Positions 1 through 8,942 are shown, numbered from the stretch's first letter. The stretch: DNA of 59,060 nucleotides from Streptomyces bambusae (GCF_020532645.1 NZ_JAJAUZ010000047.1:1-59060), one strand, 5' to 3'. Made by a program: numbers and translations. The notes: generated from the letters alone by a model not told the origin.

Positions 1-12
1 GTTGCAGTTGTT

Positions 13-127
13 GGGGCTCCGCCCCAAACCCCGCTCCTCAAGCGCCGGAGGGGCTGGATTTCGGGGCTCCGCCCCAAACCCCGCTCCTCAAGCGCCGGAG
101 GGGCTGGATTTCGGGGCTCCGCCCCAA
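13..127. repeat. Tandem copies (period 50) of the dispersed GC-rich repeat
   Basis: Two full 50-base units (13-62 and 63-112) are identical, and a third is cut off at 127, just before the first gene. Each begins GGGGCTCCGCCCC, which can fold on itself, and ends in CGCCGGAGGGGCTGG. Degenerate copies of the same unit recur near 20.5, 21.9, 40.4, 43.3, 44.8 and 58.9 kb. It is a dispersed non-coding element common at gene ends in Streptomyces; no product is expected. Confidence 0.9.
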
Positions 128-150
128 GAACGAGACGAGGAGGGGACGCG

Positions 151-1893
151 ATGCTCGACCACGTGATCCGGGGGGCCACCGTCGTGGACGGGACGGGAAG
201 CCCGGGGTACGCGGCGGACGTGGGGATCCGGGCCGGCCGGATCGCCGTGATCACGCGGCACCCACAGCGGGTGAGCGAGGAGACCCGGAGCAGCGAGGAC
301 GCGCAGGGCCTCGTCCTCTGCCCCGGCTTCGTGGACCCCCACACCCACTACGACGCCCAGCTGTTCTGGGACCCGTACGCCACCCCGTCCATGAACCACG
401 GCGTCACCACCATCGCCGGCGGCAACTGCGGCTTCACCCTCGCCCCCCTCAACCCCGCCCGCCCCGAAGACGCCGACTACACCCGCCGCATGATGAGCAA
501 GGTCGAGGGCATGGCCCTCAAGGCGCTCGAAGACGGCGTGGACTGGACCTGGCACACCTTCGCCGAGTACCTCGACGCCCTGGAAGGGCGGATCGCCGTG
601 AACGCCGGCTTCATGGTCGGCCACTGCGCCCTCCGCCGCCACGTCATGGGCGAGGACGCCACCGGCGGCCGTCCCACCCCCGACCAGCTCGCCGAGATGG
701 TCGGCCTGCTCCACGACGCCATGGCCGCCGGCGCCTGGGGCCTGTCCACCACCCAGTCCTCGACCCACTCCGACGGCGCCGGTGCCCCCGTCGCCTCCCG
801 GCACGCCGCCCCCGACGAACTCCTCGCCCTCTCCCGTGCCGTCGGCGAACACGAGGGCACCCAGCTGGAGGCGATCGTCGCCGGCTGCCTGGACCGGTTC
901 TCGGACGACGAGATCGACCTGTTCGTGGAGATGTCCGCCGCCGCCGGCCGGCCCCTGAACTGGAACGTCCTCACCATCGATGCCGCCGTCCCCGACCGCG
1001 TGCCCCGCCAGCTCGTCCCCAGCGAACGCGCCCGCAAGGCCGGCGGCCGGATCGTCGCCCTCACCATGCCGATCCTCACCCCCATGAACATGTCCCTCGG
1101 CACGTTCTGCGCCCTCAACCTCATCCCCGGCTGGGGCGAGGTCCTGGCCCTGCCCGTGCCCGAGCGCATCGCCCGGCTGCGCGACCCCGGCGTCCGCGCC
1201 GAGCTGCTGCGCCGCGCCGACAGCAAGGAGGCCGGCGTCTTCCGGCGGCTCGCCGACTTCGCCCGCTACGTCATCGGCGACACGTACAGCAAGGAGAACG
1301 AGGGCCTGTCCGGCCGCGTCGTCCGGGACATCGCGGCCGAGCGCGGCCAGGACCCGTTCCAGTGCCTGGTGGAGATCTGCGCCAACGACGACCTGCGCAC
1401 CGTCCTGTGGCCGATGCCCACCGACAACGACCCGGACAGCTGGGCCCTGCGCGCCCGGACCTGGCAGCACGAGGACGTCATGCTCGGCGGCTCCGACGCC
1501 GGCGCGCACCTGGACCGGATGTGCGGGGCGCCGTACACGACGCGGTTCCTCGGCGACTGCCTGCGCGGCCGCCGCCTGGTGCCGCTGGAGCAGGCGGTGA
1601 AGATGCTGACCGACGACCCGGCCCGCCTGTTCGGCCTGCGCGACCGCGGCCGGATCGCCGAGGGCTGGCACGCCGACCTGGTGCTGTTCGACCCCGAGCG
1701 GATCGAGGCCGGACCGGCCACCCTGGTCCACGACCTGCCCGGCGACAGCCCCCGCCTCGACTCCCGGGCCGTCGGCATCGTGTCCGTACGCGTCAACGGC
1801 GTCGAGACGATCCGCGACGACCAGGTCACCGGCGCCGTGCCCGGCCGGGTGCTGCGCTCGGGCCGCGACACGAAGACGGTGAGCACCCGATGA
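151..1893 (+). CDS. N-acyl-D-amino-acid deacylase / D-aminoacylase-family amidohydrolase
   Basis: A 580-residue metal-dependent amidohydrolase of the D-aminoacylase/dihydroorotase-like type. The N-terminal metal-binding motif DPHTHYDAQ (His64, His66) follows a small beta-sandwich segment, GGNCGFTLAPL lies further on, and the typical late Asp is in GGSDAGAH (Asp449). Length is normal for D-aminoacylases (480-580). Family members hydrolyse N-acyl-D-amino acids or related cyclic amides in the cytoplasm; the substrate cannot be told from sequence. ATG 151 is preceded by GAGGAGGGGACGCG, a good ribosome site. The stop overlaps the start of the aldehyde dehydrogenase by 4 bases, so the two are translationally coupled and probably act in one catabolic route. 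Confidence 0.85.
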   Translation: MLDHVIRGATVVDGTGSPGYAADVGIRAGRIAVITRHPQRVSEETRSSEDAQGLVLCPGFVDPHTHYDAQLFWDPYATPSMNHGVTTIAGGNCGFTLAPLNPARPEDADYTRRMMSKVEGMALKALEDGVDWTWHTFAEYLDALEGRIAVNAGFMVGHCALRRHVMGEDATGGRPTPDQLAEMVGLLHDAMAAGAWGLSTTQSSTHSDGAGAPVASRHAAPDELLALSRAVGEHEGTQLEAIVAGCLDRFSDDEIDLFVEMSAAAGRPLNWNVLTIDAAVPDRVPRQLVPSERARKAGGRIVALTMPILTPMNMSLGTFCALNLIPGWGEVLALPVPERIARLRDPGVRAELLRRADSKEAGVFRRLADFARYVIGDTYSKENEGLSGRVVRDIAAERGQDPFQCLVEICANDDLRTVLWPMPTDNDPDSWALRARTWQHEDVMLGGSDAGAHLDRMCGAPYTTRFLGDCLRGRRLVPLEQAVKMLTDDPARLFGLRDRGRIAEGWHADLVLFDPERIEAGPATLVHDLPGDSPRLDSRAVGIVSVRVNGVETIRDDQVTGAVPGRVLRSGRDTKTVSTR

Positions 1894-3368
1894 CCGGCTA
1901 CGACCGCACCGCACCCCAGGACCTGTACATCGGCGGCGCCTGGACCGCCCCCGACCACGGCCACTACGAGGTGGTGGACCCGGCCGACGAATCCGTGGTC
2001 GGGCTGGCCCCCGAGGCCTCGCGCGCCCAGGTGCACGCGGCTGCCGCGGCCGCCCGCGAGGCCTTCGACAGCTGGTCGCGGACCCGCCCCGAGGAGCGCG
2101 CCGCGATCCTGGACCGGGCCGCCGACATCATCCAGCGGCACTACGAGCCCTGGGCGGAGCTGGCCCGCGCCGAGACCGGCGCCCCGGCCGGGATCGCCCG
2201 CGGCATGCAGGTCGGGGTGGGCGTGAGCCGGTTCCGGCGGTACGCGAAGGGTGCCCTGGAGCCGGTCGAACGCGGGCTGCCCCCGCAGGTCACCGAGGCC
2301 GGCCCGATGGGGAAGGCGAGCGTGCTCGGCGCGCTGGAGGTGCGCCAGCCGGTCGGTGTGGTCACCTGCATCACCTCGTACAACAACCCGTGGGCGAATC
2401 CGGCGGGCAAGGTCGCCCCGGCCCTCGCCATGGGCAACACGGTGGTGGTGAAGCCGGCCCCGCAGGACCCGCTGTCGGTGTACCGGATGGCGCAGGCGCT
2501 GCACGAGGCCGGGGCGCCGCCCGGGGTGGTGAACGTGGTGTCCGGCCGGGACCCGGCCGTCGGCGAGGCCGCGGTGGACTCCCCGGACGTGGACATGGTC
2601 AGCTTCACCGGCTCCACGGCCGTCGGCCAGGCCATCGCCGAGGTGTGCGGCCGCTCGATGAAGCGGCAGCTGATGGAGCTGGGCGGCAAGGGCGCCGCGG
2701 TCGTCTTCGACGACGCCGACCTGGACGCGGCGATGATGGGCATCGGCACCACGTTCTCCTTCTACAGCGGCCAGATCTGCACCGCCCCCACCCGGGTGCT
2801 CGCCCAGCGCGGGATCTACGAGCAGCTGCTCGCCAAGCTCACCGGCTACCTCGGCTTCATGAAGGTCGGCGACCCGCGCGAGCAGGGCACGGTGGTCGGC
2901 CCGGTGATCTCCGCCGCGCACCGCGACCGCGTCGAGTCGTACGTGGAACTCGGCCGCAAGGAGGGCGCGCGGGTGGTGGCGGGCGGCGACCGCCCGGTGG
3001 TCGGCGACGGCCGCGGCTTCTACGTGGCCCCCACCCTGCTCGCGGACTGCACCAACGACATGCGCGCGGTCCGGGAGGAGATCTTCGGCCCGGTGGTGGC
3101 GGTGGTGCCGTTCGACGACGAGGAGGAGGCGGTACGGCTCGCCAACGACAGCGAGTACGGGCTGCTGAGCTACGTCTGGTCGGGGGACGTGGCCCGGGCG
3201 TTCCGGGTCGCGCGGCGGCTGCGGGCCGGCGGGGTGGGCGTGAACACCATCGGCCGGAACATGGAGGCGCCGTTCGGCGGCTTCAAGCGGAGCGGGGTCG
3301 GCCGCGACGTCGGCTCGTACGCGCTGCACGCGTACAGCGAAATCCAGTCGATCGTCTGGCCGGGCTGA
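1890..3368 (+). CDS. NAD(P)-dependent aldehyde dehydrogenase
   Basis: A 492-residue member of the ALDH superfamily, which oxidises aldehydes to acids with NAD(P)+. Visible motifs are a cofactor-site Lys in VVVKPAPQDP, the Rossmann segment FTGSTAVG, the general base Glu263 in MELGGKG and the nucleophile Cys297 in SGQICTAPT. The ATG overlaps the preceding amidohydrolase stop as ATGA, which fixes the start; the open frame extends far upstream, but that part is only a shadow. Substrate unknown; from context, a product of the deacylase pathway is possible. Function as an ALDH is near certain. Confidence 0.92.
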   Translation: MTGYDRTAPQDLYIGGAWTAPDHGHYEVVDPADESVVGLAPEASRAQVHAAAAAAREAFDSWSRTRPEERAAILDRAADIIQRHYEPWAELARAETGAPAGIARGMQVGVGVSRFRRYAKGALEPVERGLPPQVTEAGPMGKASVLGALEVRQPVGVVTCITSYNNPWANPAGKVAPALAMGNTVVVKPAPQDPLSVYRMAQALHEAGAPPGVVNVVSGRDPAVGEAAVDSPDVDMVSFTGSTAVGQAIAEVCGRSMKRQLMELGGKGAAVVFDDADLDAAMMGIGTTFSFYSGQICTAPTRVLAQRGIYEQLLAKLTGYLGFMKVGDPREQGTVVGPVISAAHRDRVESYVELGRKEGARVVAGGDRPVVGDGRGFYVAPTLLADCTNDMRAVREEIFGPVVAVVPFDDEEEAVRLANDSEYGLLSYVWSGDVARAFRVARRLRAGGVGVNTIGRNMEAPFGGFKRSGVGRDVGSYALHAYSEIQSIVWPG

Positions 3369-3501
3369 TTCCGGCCGGGTCCGGCGGGGCCGCCCGAACC
3401 CGCCGGACCCGTGCGGGACAAGGGCCGGGCGGCTCCCCGGTGGCCTTCGAAAAGTTCCGCGGGAAAGTTTTGAACCGGGCAAAACGGGCACTCGTGCGGT
3501 T

Positions 3502-3630
3502 TCCGTTATCCGGAAGCGGAGGTCCAGGCTCACCGAAACGATGATCGGCGGGCCCGCGAACCTTTCATTGCAGGTTCGTGAAGTCTCGGGCCTCAGGATT
3601 CGAAGGGGATTTGGCTGTCCGTTATCCGGA
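3502..3630. promoter_or_regulatory. Two matching hyphenated palindromes upstream of the permease
   Basis: Within the 309-base gap before the permease, TTCCG-TTATC-CGGAA (3501-3515) and GTCCG-TTATC-CGGAC (3617-3631) share the 13-mer TCCGTTATCCGGA. The outermost arm bases differ but remain complementary in both copies. Two sites 116 bases apart fit a repressor binding a dimeric operator and perhaps looping. The cognate regulator is not in the immediate neighbourhood. The rest of the gap shows no gene. Confidence 0.5.
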
Positions 3631-3677
3631 CTTCAAGCCTCCGGATGCTGAATGCGCAGCATCTAACGTCCTCTTCC

Positions 3678-5240
3678 ATGACTCAGCTGGACGTGCGGCC
3701 CCAGGCCGGAGACACGGTAAGCGGCGTCGCCGAGGGCGGCGACATCCGCGGCAAGGGACTCGGCAAGGGTTCCGTCGGTCTGCTCGGCAGTGCCGTCATC
3801 GGCATCTCGACCGTCGCCCCCGTGTACTGCCTCACCTCGACCCTCGGCTCCACCGCGGGAGAGGTCGGTCTCCAGATGCCCGCCGTGTTCCTCGCGGGCT
3901 TCCTCCCGATGCTCCTGGTGGCCTTCGCCTACCGCGAGCTCAACAAGGCCATGCCGGACTGCGGCACCTCCTTCACCTGGACGGTCAAGGCCTTCGGCCC
4001 CCGGATCGGCTGGATGTGCGGCTGGGGCCTGGTGATCGCCACGATCATCGTGCTGTCGAACCTGGCGGGCGTGGCGACCTCGTACTTCTGGCTGCTCGCC
4101 GGTGAGATCACCGGCAGCCCCTCGGTCGCGGCCCTCGACGACAACAAGTTCGTCCACATCGCGACCTGCCTCACCCTGATCGCTGTCGCCACCGCCATCA
4201 GCTACCGCGGCATGACCGCCACCAAGGGCGTCCAGTACGCCCTGGTAGGCCTCCAGCTCGTCGTGCTCGCCGTCTTCGTGGCCATGGCCTTCCAGAAGGC
4301 GTCCGCCGGCAGCTTCGACACCGGGCTCGACTTCTCCTGGCAGTGGATGAACCCGTTCGCCGTCGAGTCGATGGCGGCCTTCACCGCCGGCCTCTCCCTC
4401 TCGATCTTCATGTACTGGGGCTGGGACGCCTGTCTCGCCACCAACGAGGAGACCACCGGCTCCGCCAAGACCCCGGGCCGCGCCTCGCTGATCGCCATGG
4501 TCGTCCTGGTCGGCTCCTACCTGGCCACCGGCGTCGCCGCCCAGATGGCCGTCGGCTCCGGCGACAAGGGCCTCGGCCTCGCCAACCCGGAGACCTCCGA
4601 CAACGTCTTCGCCGCGCTCGCCGGCCCGGTCATGGGACCGCTGCTGGGCATCGCGCTCTTCGTCGCGGTGCTGGCCTCCGCCGCCGCCTCGCTCCAGACC
4701 ACCTTCATCCCGGTGGCCCGCACGGTCCTCGCGATGTCCACGTACGAGGCGCTGCCGCCCGCGTACGCCAAGGTCCACCCGAAGTTCAAGACCCCCGGCC
4801 GCGCCACCGTCATGGCGGGCGTCGCGACCGGCGCGTTCTACACGGTCATGACCCTGGTCAGCGAGAACGTCCTCACGGACACGATCTTCGCGCTCGGCCT
4901 GATGATCTGCTTCTACTACTCGCTGACGGCCTTCGCCTGCGCCTGGTACTTCCGCAAGGAGCTCACCCGCTCCGGCCGCGACCTGCTCTTCAAGGGCGTC
5001 TTCCCGGTCCTCGGCGGCATCCTGCTGGCGGCCGTCTTCGCCAAGACCCTCTTCGACATGTGGGACCCGGCCTACGGATCCGGCTCCACCGTCCTCGGCG
5101 TCGGCTCCGTCTTCGTCATCGGCGTCGGCCTGCTGCTCCTGGGCGTGGTCATCATGATCGTCACCGAGCGCCGCAGCCCCGCGTTCTTCCGCGGCGAGGT
5201 GCTCACCAAGGAGACCCCGTCGCTGGTGGTGGCCGACTGA
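3678..5240 (+). CDS. APC-family amino acid permease
   Basis: A 520-residue integral membrane protein with about 12 hydrophobic segments, beginning with the conserved region STVAPVYCLTSTLG, and of typical APC (amino acid-polyamine-organocation) length. It probably imports an amino acid or amine by proton symport at the cytoplasmic membrane; substrate unknown. ATG 3678 (MTQLDVRPQAG) is chosen over ATG 3645 because the extra 11 residues look non-coding; neither has a strong ribosome site, so a leaderless or weakly initiated message is possible. Two operator-like palindromes lie upstream and a strong terminator follows. Confidence 0.85.
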   Translation: MTQLDVRPQAGDTVSGVAEGGDIRGKGLGKGSVGLLGSAVIGISTVAPVYCLTSTLGSTAGEVGLQMPAVFLAGFLPMLLVAFAYRELNKAMPDCGTSFTWTVKAFGPRIGWMCGWGLVIATIIVLSNLAGVATSYFWLLAGEITGSPSVAALDDNKFVHIATCLTLIAVATAISYRGMTATKGVQYALVGLQLVVLAVFVAMAFQKASAGSFDTGLDFSWQWMNPFAVESMAAFTAGLSLSIFMYWGWDACLATNEETTGSAKTPGRASLIAMVVLVGSYLATGVAAQMAVGSGDKGLGLANPETSDNVFAALAGPVMGPLLGIALFVAVLASAAASLQTTFIPVARTVLAMSTYEALPPAYAKVHPKFKTPGRATVMAGVATGAFYTVMTLVSENVLTDTIFALGLMICFYYSLTAFACAWYFRKELTRSGRDLLFKGVFPVLGGILLAAVFAKTLFDMWDPAYGSGSTVLGVGSVFVIGVGLLLLGVVIMIVTERRSPAFFRGEVLTKETPSLVVAD

Positions 5241-5285
5241 CCCGGACCTGAACCGGGCCCGGCCCGCCCGTCCTGCTGAGCTGCA

Positions 5286-5328
5286 CGATGCCCGCCCCGT
5301 CCGTTCCTCCGGACGGCGGCGGGCATCG
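5286..5328 (+). terminator. Hairpin terminator after the permease
   Basis: CGATGCCCGCC(C)CGTCCG pairs with CGGACGG(CGG)CGGGCATCG around a short loop, 45 bases after the permease stop. There is no U-tract, as is usual for Streptomyces terminators. Confidence 0.7.
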
Positions 5329-5415
5329 GTGCGTTCGGGCAGGTGTGCGCACGGGGGTTGCCGCGCCGGTGTTGACCGGGGGTGACCTGCGGCGATCCGG
5401 GTCGTTGAGTCCGGC

Positions 5416-5709
5416 ATGAAGCCGATGACCCACATGAAGCGCACCCTGGCCGCCCTCGGCCTGGCCGGTGCCGCCCTGGCCCTCGCCCCCGCCGCGCACG
5501 CCGCCGGCACCACCGAGGAGTCCGTGCCCGGCGCCGACGCCGTCAGCCAGATCATGGAGCTGACCGACGACCCGAACCAGACCCTCGCGGAGGCCCAGAC
5601 CGCCTTCGTCGCCGCCGACGAGAGCATCGGCACCGCCGCCGAGGGCGCGTTCCCGGCGGTCGCCGGCCCGCTGGGCGCCGTCGCCGAGTCACTGCACCTG
5701 GCCGGCTGA
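5416..5709 (+). CDS. Small secreted protein, function unknown
   Basis: A 97-residue protein with a clear Sec signal peptide: basic start (KPMTHMKRT), a leucine/alanine-rich core and a cleavage site near AAHA|AG. The mature part is about 68 residues, acidic and without cysteines, so probably helical and extracellular. An alternative ATG at 5434 (MKRTLAAL) gives a more standard signal length. No family is recognised. It lies downstream of the permease terminator and so probably has its own promoter. Confidence 0.65.
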   Translation: MKPMTHMKRTLAALGLAGAALALAPAAHAAGTTEESVPGADAVSQIMELTDDPNQTLAEAQTAFVAADESIGTAAEGAFPAVAGPLGAVAESLHLAG

Positions 5710-5748
5710 CGCAACGATCCGCACGCGCGGGGGCGCAGGGGTACGCAG

Positions 5749-6552
5749 GTGTCGCTCTGGCTGCTGAACCACCTCGGTACGTTCGCGCTGTCCGTGCTGC
5801 TCGTGGGCGCGATCGTGGTGACGGCGGTGGCCGGCAGCCTGGCCGCCCGCAGGGCGCACCCGCAGCTGGCCGAGGGCGAGCACAACGAGATGGTCGGCGT
5901 CGTGCTCGGCATGTTCGGCGCGATCTACGGGATCATCCTCGCGTTCGTCGTCGTCACCCTGTGGACCCAGCTCGACCACACCCAGGCGGTGGTCTCCAAG
6001 GAGGCCACCGACCTGGCGCTCGTCGTCCGCAGCTCCGACGTCTTCCCGCCGGCCGACCGGGACCGGGTACAGGCGGCGGTCGGGGCGTACGTGCACGCCG
6101 TCGTCGAGATCCAATGGCCGATGATGCGCGAGGGCGAGCCCAGCCACGAGGCCACCGCGCAGCACGTCGAGGGCATGTACCGGGCGCTCCAGGCGTACGA
6201 ACCCACCGACGGGCGCACCCAGACGTTCTACGACCAGGCCGCCGCGAGCCTGAACGACGCGGCCGGGCAGCGGCGCGAGCGGATCGACCTCGCGACGACC
6301 GAGCTGCCGACGCTGCTGCAGGTGCTCGTCTTCGGCGGCGCGCTGGTGATCATCCCGCTGACCTTCCTGTACGGATTGCGCAGCCTGCGGATGCAACTGC
6401 TGTTCGTGGCCTCGGTGGCCGCGCTGATCGGCTTCAGCCTGCTGCTGGTACTCGTACTGGACCGGCCGTTCGCCGGTGAGCTGAGCGTGGATCCGTCGGC
6501 GTACCAGGAGGGGGCGCTGGTGCGGTTCTGGGTGCGGGGGGCGGTCGGCTGA
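5749..6552 (+). CDS. DUF4239-like membrane protein
   Basis: A 267-residue protein with two N-terminal hydrophobic helices (LSVLLVGAIVVTAVAGSL and a second near residues 45-68), a long soluble middle rich in Gln/Glu helices, and two C-terminal helices (LLQVLVFGGALVIIPLTF and LLFVASVAALIGFSLLLVLV). This four-helix arrangement with a central soluble part is typical of the bestrophin-like DUF4239 family of actinobacteria. The GTG at 5749 starts directly on the first membrane segment. Function unknown; ion-channel activity is suggested only by distant family similarity. Confidence 0.65.
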   Translation: MSLWLLNHLGTFALSVLLVGAIVVTAVAGSLAARRAHPQLAEGEHNEMVGVVLGMFGAIYGIILAFVVVTLWTQLDHTQAVVSKEATDLALVVRSSDVFPPADRDRVQAAVGAYVHAVVEIQWPMMREGEPSHEATAQHVEGMYRALQAYEPTDGRTQTFYDQAAASLNDAAGQRRERIDLATTELPTLLQVLVFGGALVIIPLTFLYGLRSLRMQLLFVASVAALIGFSLLLVLVLDRPFAGELSVDPSAYQEGALVRFWVRGAVG

Positions 6553-6685
6553 GCCGGCCGTGGTTGCGGGCGTGAAGGGGGTCCGTGGGGTCGTGTCGTA
6601 CCCCTGTGCGAGGATTCCGGCACGTTATCGGTGTGCTTCTGACCAACCGCACCCGTTTTTCCGCATGTATCAGGGGGGCTTTTCC

Positions 6686-7597
6686 ATGACCTTCGTCCTG
6701 CGCGGGCGCGCCGCCAAGCGCGTGCTCGTCACCACTGCCGCCGCCGTCGCGCTGGCCGCCACGGCCGGTACGGCCACCGCGGCCGGGAACCCGGCGGACG
6801 CCGCTGCCGCGGCCGTCCGCGCCGACGCGCCGCGCGCGTCCTTCGCCGCCCCGGCGCCGGGTGACGTGACCGCGCCGACCTTCACGATGTGGGCCACCGA
6901 CGGCATGTGGCTGACCTTCTTCGACCCGGACGGCAAGGGCGGCTTCCAGCCGCGCCGCGACACCGCGATCGACTACAGCTGGGCCGTCTCCGTGGCCCAG
7001 GCCGACCACGACAAGGACGGCATCTCCGACGGCACCTGGAACCGTGCCAAGGACGGCCGCATGATCTACTCCTCGCGTGCCGGCGGCGGCGCCAAGGAGA
7101 TCGGCAAGGGCTGGCAGATCTACCGCAAGGTGATCTCGCCCGGCGACCTGGCCGGCGGCAAGGCGGCGGACCTGCTCGCCGTCGACAAGGCGGGCGTGCT
7201 GTGGCTGTACACCGCCTACGCCGACGGCAAGGTCACCGCGCGGGTGAAGGTCGGGGCCGGCTGGGGTGCCATGACCGAGATCGCCGGCCAGGGCGACCTG
7301 ACCGGTGACGGCCGTGCGGACATCGTGGCCCGCGACTCGGCCGGCGTGCTGTGGCTGTACCCGGGCACGGGCAACTACAAGGCCCCGTTCGGTGCCCGCA
7401 AGAAGGTCGGCGCCGGCTGGAACGGCTACAACCGCATCCTGAGCATCGGCGACCTCGACTCCGACGGCGTCTCGGACCTGGTGGCCCGCACCAAGGGCGG
7501 CGACGTGTACCGCTACTCGGGCACCGGCAAGGCGGCCGCTCCGTTCAAGAAGCCGGCCAAGATCGGCTTCGGCTTCAAGAACCTGAACCTGCTCTGA
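6686..7597 (+). CDS. Secreted FG-GAP/VCBS repeat protein
   Basis: A 303-residue exported protein. ATG 6686 follows CAGGGGGGCTTTTCC, and a signal peptide ends near ATA|AGNPA. The mature part has FG-GAP/VCBS-type repeats: calcium-loop motifs such as DHDKDGISD, DLTGDGRADI and DLDSDGVSDL, alternating with VLWLYPGTG-type strands, as in beta-propeller proteins of the cell surface. It is closely related in repeat style to the protein at 57564-58766. Function of this Streptomyces family is not known; binding or adhesion is plausible. Confidence 0.8.
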   Translation: MTFVLRGRAAKRVLVTTAAAVALAATAGTATAAGNPADAAAAAVRADAPRASFAAPAPGDVTAPTFTMWATDGMWLTFFDPDGKGGFQPRRDTAIDYSWAVSVAQADHDKDGISDGTWNRAKDGRMIYSSRAGGGAKEIGKGWQIYRKVISPGDLAGGKAADLLAVDKAGVLWLYTAYADGKVTARVKVGAGWGAMTEIAGQGDLTGDGRADIVARDSAGVLWLYPGTGNYKAPFGARKKVGAGWNGYNRILSIGDLDSDGVSDLVARTKGGDVYRYSGTGKAAAPFKKPAKIGFGFKNLNLL

Positions 7598-7620
7598 CGG
7601 CCGGTCCGGGACACACGCGA

Positions 7621-7652
7621 GCGCCGGGCAGTCGGGGGTGACTGCCCGGCGC
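7621..7652 (+). terminator. Perfect 13-bp hairpin terminator
   Basis: GCGCCGGGCAGTC and GACTGCCCGGCGC pair perfectly around a 6-base loop (GGGGGT), 23 bases after the FG-GAP gene. About 250 bases follow before the antitoxin start; they hold only promoter-like and palindromic sequence. Confidence 0.85.
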
Positions 7653-7846
7653 ACGTGCACGTACGGGCGGGTGCGCCCTGCCGCCCCGAGCCGCTCGGGG
7701 TGGGGCCGACTCGGTCGCGGCGACAGTGCCTGAGGCGCACTCACCTGTACGTGGTTCCCCACGGCCCCGACCACCCCATGCGGCCGGAACCGCCTTCATC
7801 CTCCGACCCCCCGCTGACGTCCTGCTGACGCTCCGCTCACGTATCG

Positions 7847-7887
7847 GGACATGTCCTGGATGTACATCTGTGGCAAGCAGTACATTC
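7847..7887. promoter_or_regulatory. Palindromic operator region of toxin-antitoxin pair
   Basis: GGACATGTCC (7847-7856, perfect palindrome), ATGTACAT (7860-7867, perfect palindrome) and AGTACATT (7880-7887) sit directly upstream of the antitoxin. Type II antitoxins usually bind such sites and repress their own operon, so this is a candidate autoregulatory operator. Confidence 0.45.
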
Positions 7888-7904
7888 CTGGTGGGAGCGA
7901 GCCC

Positions 7905-8039
7905 GTGATCGAGTCCATGGCCGAGCAGGCCGAGGATGCGTGGCTCAACCGCCTGGCCGACGAGGCGGAGGCGGACGGTCTCGAAGGCTCCGTCTCCCTG
8001 GAGGAGATGGCCGCGGCTCTCCGAGAGCTCCACGGCTGA
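7905..8039 (+). CDS. Putative antitoxin of RelE/ParE-type pair
   Basis: A 44-residue acidic, helical protein (EQAEDAWLNRLADEAEADGL, then SLEEMAAALRELHG). GTG 7905 is chosen because GGTGGGAGCGAGCCC lies just upstream; a start at ATG 7851 would run through the palindromic operator. It lies 5 bases before a RelE-type toxin, the standard order for type II pairs, and the small size and acidity match an antitoxin. The family is not individually recognisable. Confidence 0.65.
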   Translation: MIESMAEQAEDAWLNRLADEAEADGLEGSVSLEEMAAALRELHG

Positions 8040-8044
8040 GCGCG

Positions 8045-8323
8045 ATGGGATTCGTCACGCGCTTCACCGCGCACGCACAGCGGGACCTGCTCAAGATCCC
8101 CCGCCCGGACGCACTCCGGATCCTCTACCGGCTCACCGAACTCCAGCGGGCACTCGACTCCGGCGACACGTCGGCCTTCGACGTCAAGGCGCTGCAAGGC
8201 CACGCGTCCCGCTGGCGCCTGCGGGTCGGGGACTACCGCGTCCTCTACACGGTCGAGAGTGGCCGCCTGATCGTCTGGATCCTGGCCGCGTGCCACCGGC
8301 CCGAGGTGTACCGGGCGCAGTAG
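8045..8323 (+). CDS. RelE/ParE-family toxin
   Basis: A 92-residue basic protein matching the RelE/ParE fold: N-terminal helix (TAHAQRDLLKIPRPDALRIL), then strands with VKALQGHASRWRLRVGDYRVLY and IVWILAACHRPEVYR. The pattern LxG...WRxRxGxYRVxY is the family signature. RelE members cleave mRNA on the ribosome and ParE members poison gyrase; sequence does not separate these. ATG 8045 follows the antitoxin stop by 5 bases and gives the normal toxin length. Confidence 0.88.
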   Translation: MGFVTRFTAHAQRDLLKIPRPDALRILYRLTELQRALDSGDTSAFDVKALQGHASRWRLRVGDYRVLYTVESGRLIVWILAACHRPEVYRAQ

Positions 8324-8395
8324 GTCGCTTGATGATCCTTTTGCTCTGGTATGCGGTCATGGGGTACGTATGGGGGGTTCTTTACCTTCTCTTTA

Positions 8396-8893
8396 GTGGT
8401 GGTGTGCGGCGTGCGTGCGGTTCGTTTTGGTCGGGGAGTGGCCGGTCTCGTGGGTGCGGGGCTGCTCGTCGCCTCCGTGGCGGGCTGCGGTGCGCAGGAG
8501 GACGTCAAGGAGATCAAGGACGAGACGAAGAAGCTGGAGGAGAAGACCAAGCAGCTGGAGAAGGAGACGGACCAGATGGTCAACGGCACCTTCGAGGTCG
8601 TCTACAAGGTCACCGGCTCCGGCAAGGTCTCCGAGATCGGCTGGTTCGAGGGCTCCGGCGGCCAGACCTCGTCCAAGACGGCCAAGGACCAGACCGTCCC
8701 GTGGGAGAAGAAGCTCACCATGAAGGGCGTCACCTCGATCCCGTCCCTCACCGTGATCCTCGGCGAGCAGGGCGGCACGGCCGACTGCGTCATCCTCGTC
8801 AACGGCAAGGAAGCCAAGCGCGCCACCGCGAAGGGCGAGTTCGGCATGGCGAGCTGCATCGCCGACCCGGGCGTGGGCACGGAAGCGGGCTGA
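8396..8893 (+). CDS. MmpS-like lipoprotein
   Basis: A lipoprotein with a hydrophobic signal ending in a lipobox (LLVASVAG|C), then a charged Lys/Glu coiled-coil stalk (DVKEIKDETKKLEEKTKQLE) and a C-terminal beta domain with YKVTGSGK..EIGW.., VPWEKK and ADCVILVNGKE..ASC, the pattern of MmpS-type domains. The protein would be anchored on the outer face of the membrane. In mycobacteria MmpS partners MmpL transporters, but no transporter is next to it here. Start uncertain: GTG codons at 8396, 8399, 8402 and 8411 and ATG 8351 are all in frame; GGGGGG at 8371-8376 favours the first GTGs. Confidence 0.7.
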   Translation: MVVCGVRAVRFGRGVAGLVGAGLLVASVAGCGAQEDVKEIKDETKKLEEKTKQLEKETDQMVNGTFEVVYKVTGSGKVSEIGWFEGSGGQTSSKTAKDQTVPWEKKLTMKGVTSIPSLTVILGEQGGTADCVILVNGKEAKRATAKGEFGMASCIADPGVGTEAG

Positions 8894-8914
8894 CGCCCGG
8901 GCCGGCGGGCCGTA

Positions 8915-8942
8915 CGTCGGCTACGCGGTCGCGTAGCCGACG
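8915..8942. terminator. Bidirectional hairpin between convergent genes
   Basis: CGTCGGCTACGC and GCGTAGCCGACG are perfectly complementary around GGTC. The hairpin includes the stop codon of the minus-strand DUF397 gene and can terminate both converging transcripts. Confidence 0.65.

Noticed and set aside
13..127. CRISPR array
   Set aside because: Units are directly adjacent with no unique spacers, and the same unit is dispersed elsewhere; no cas genes.
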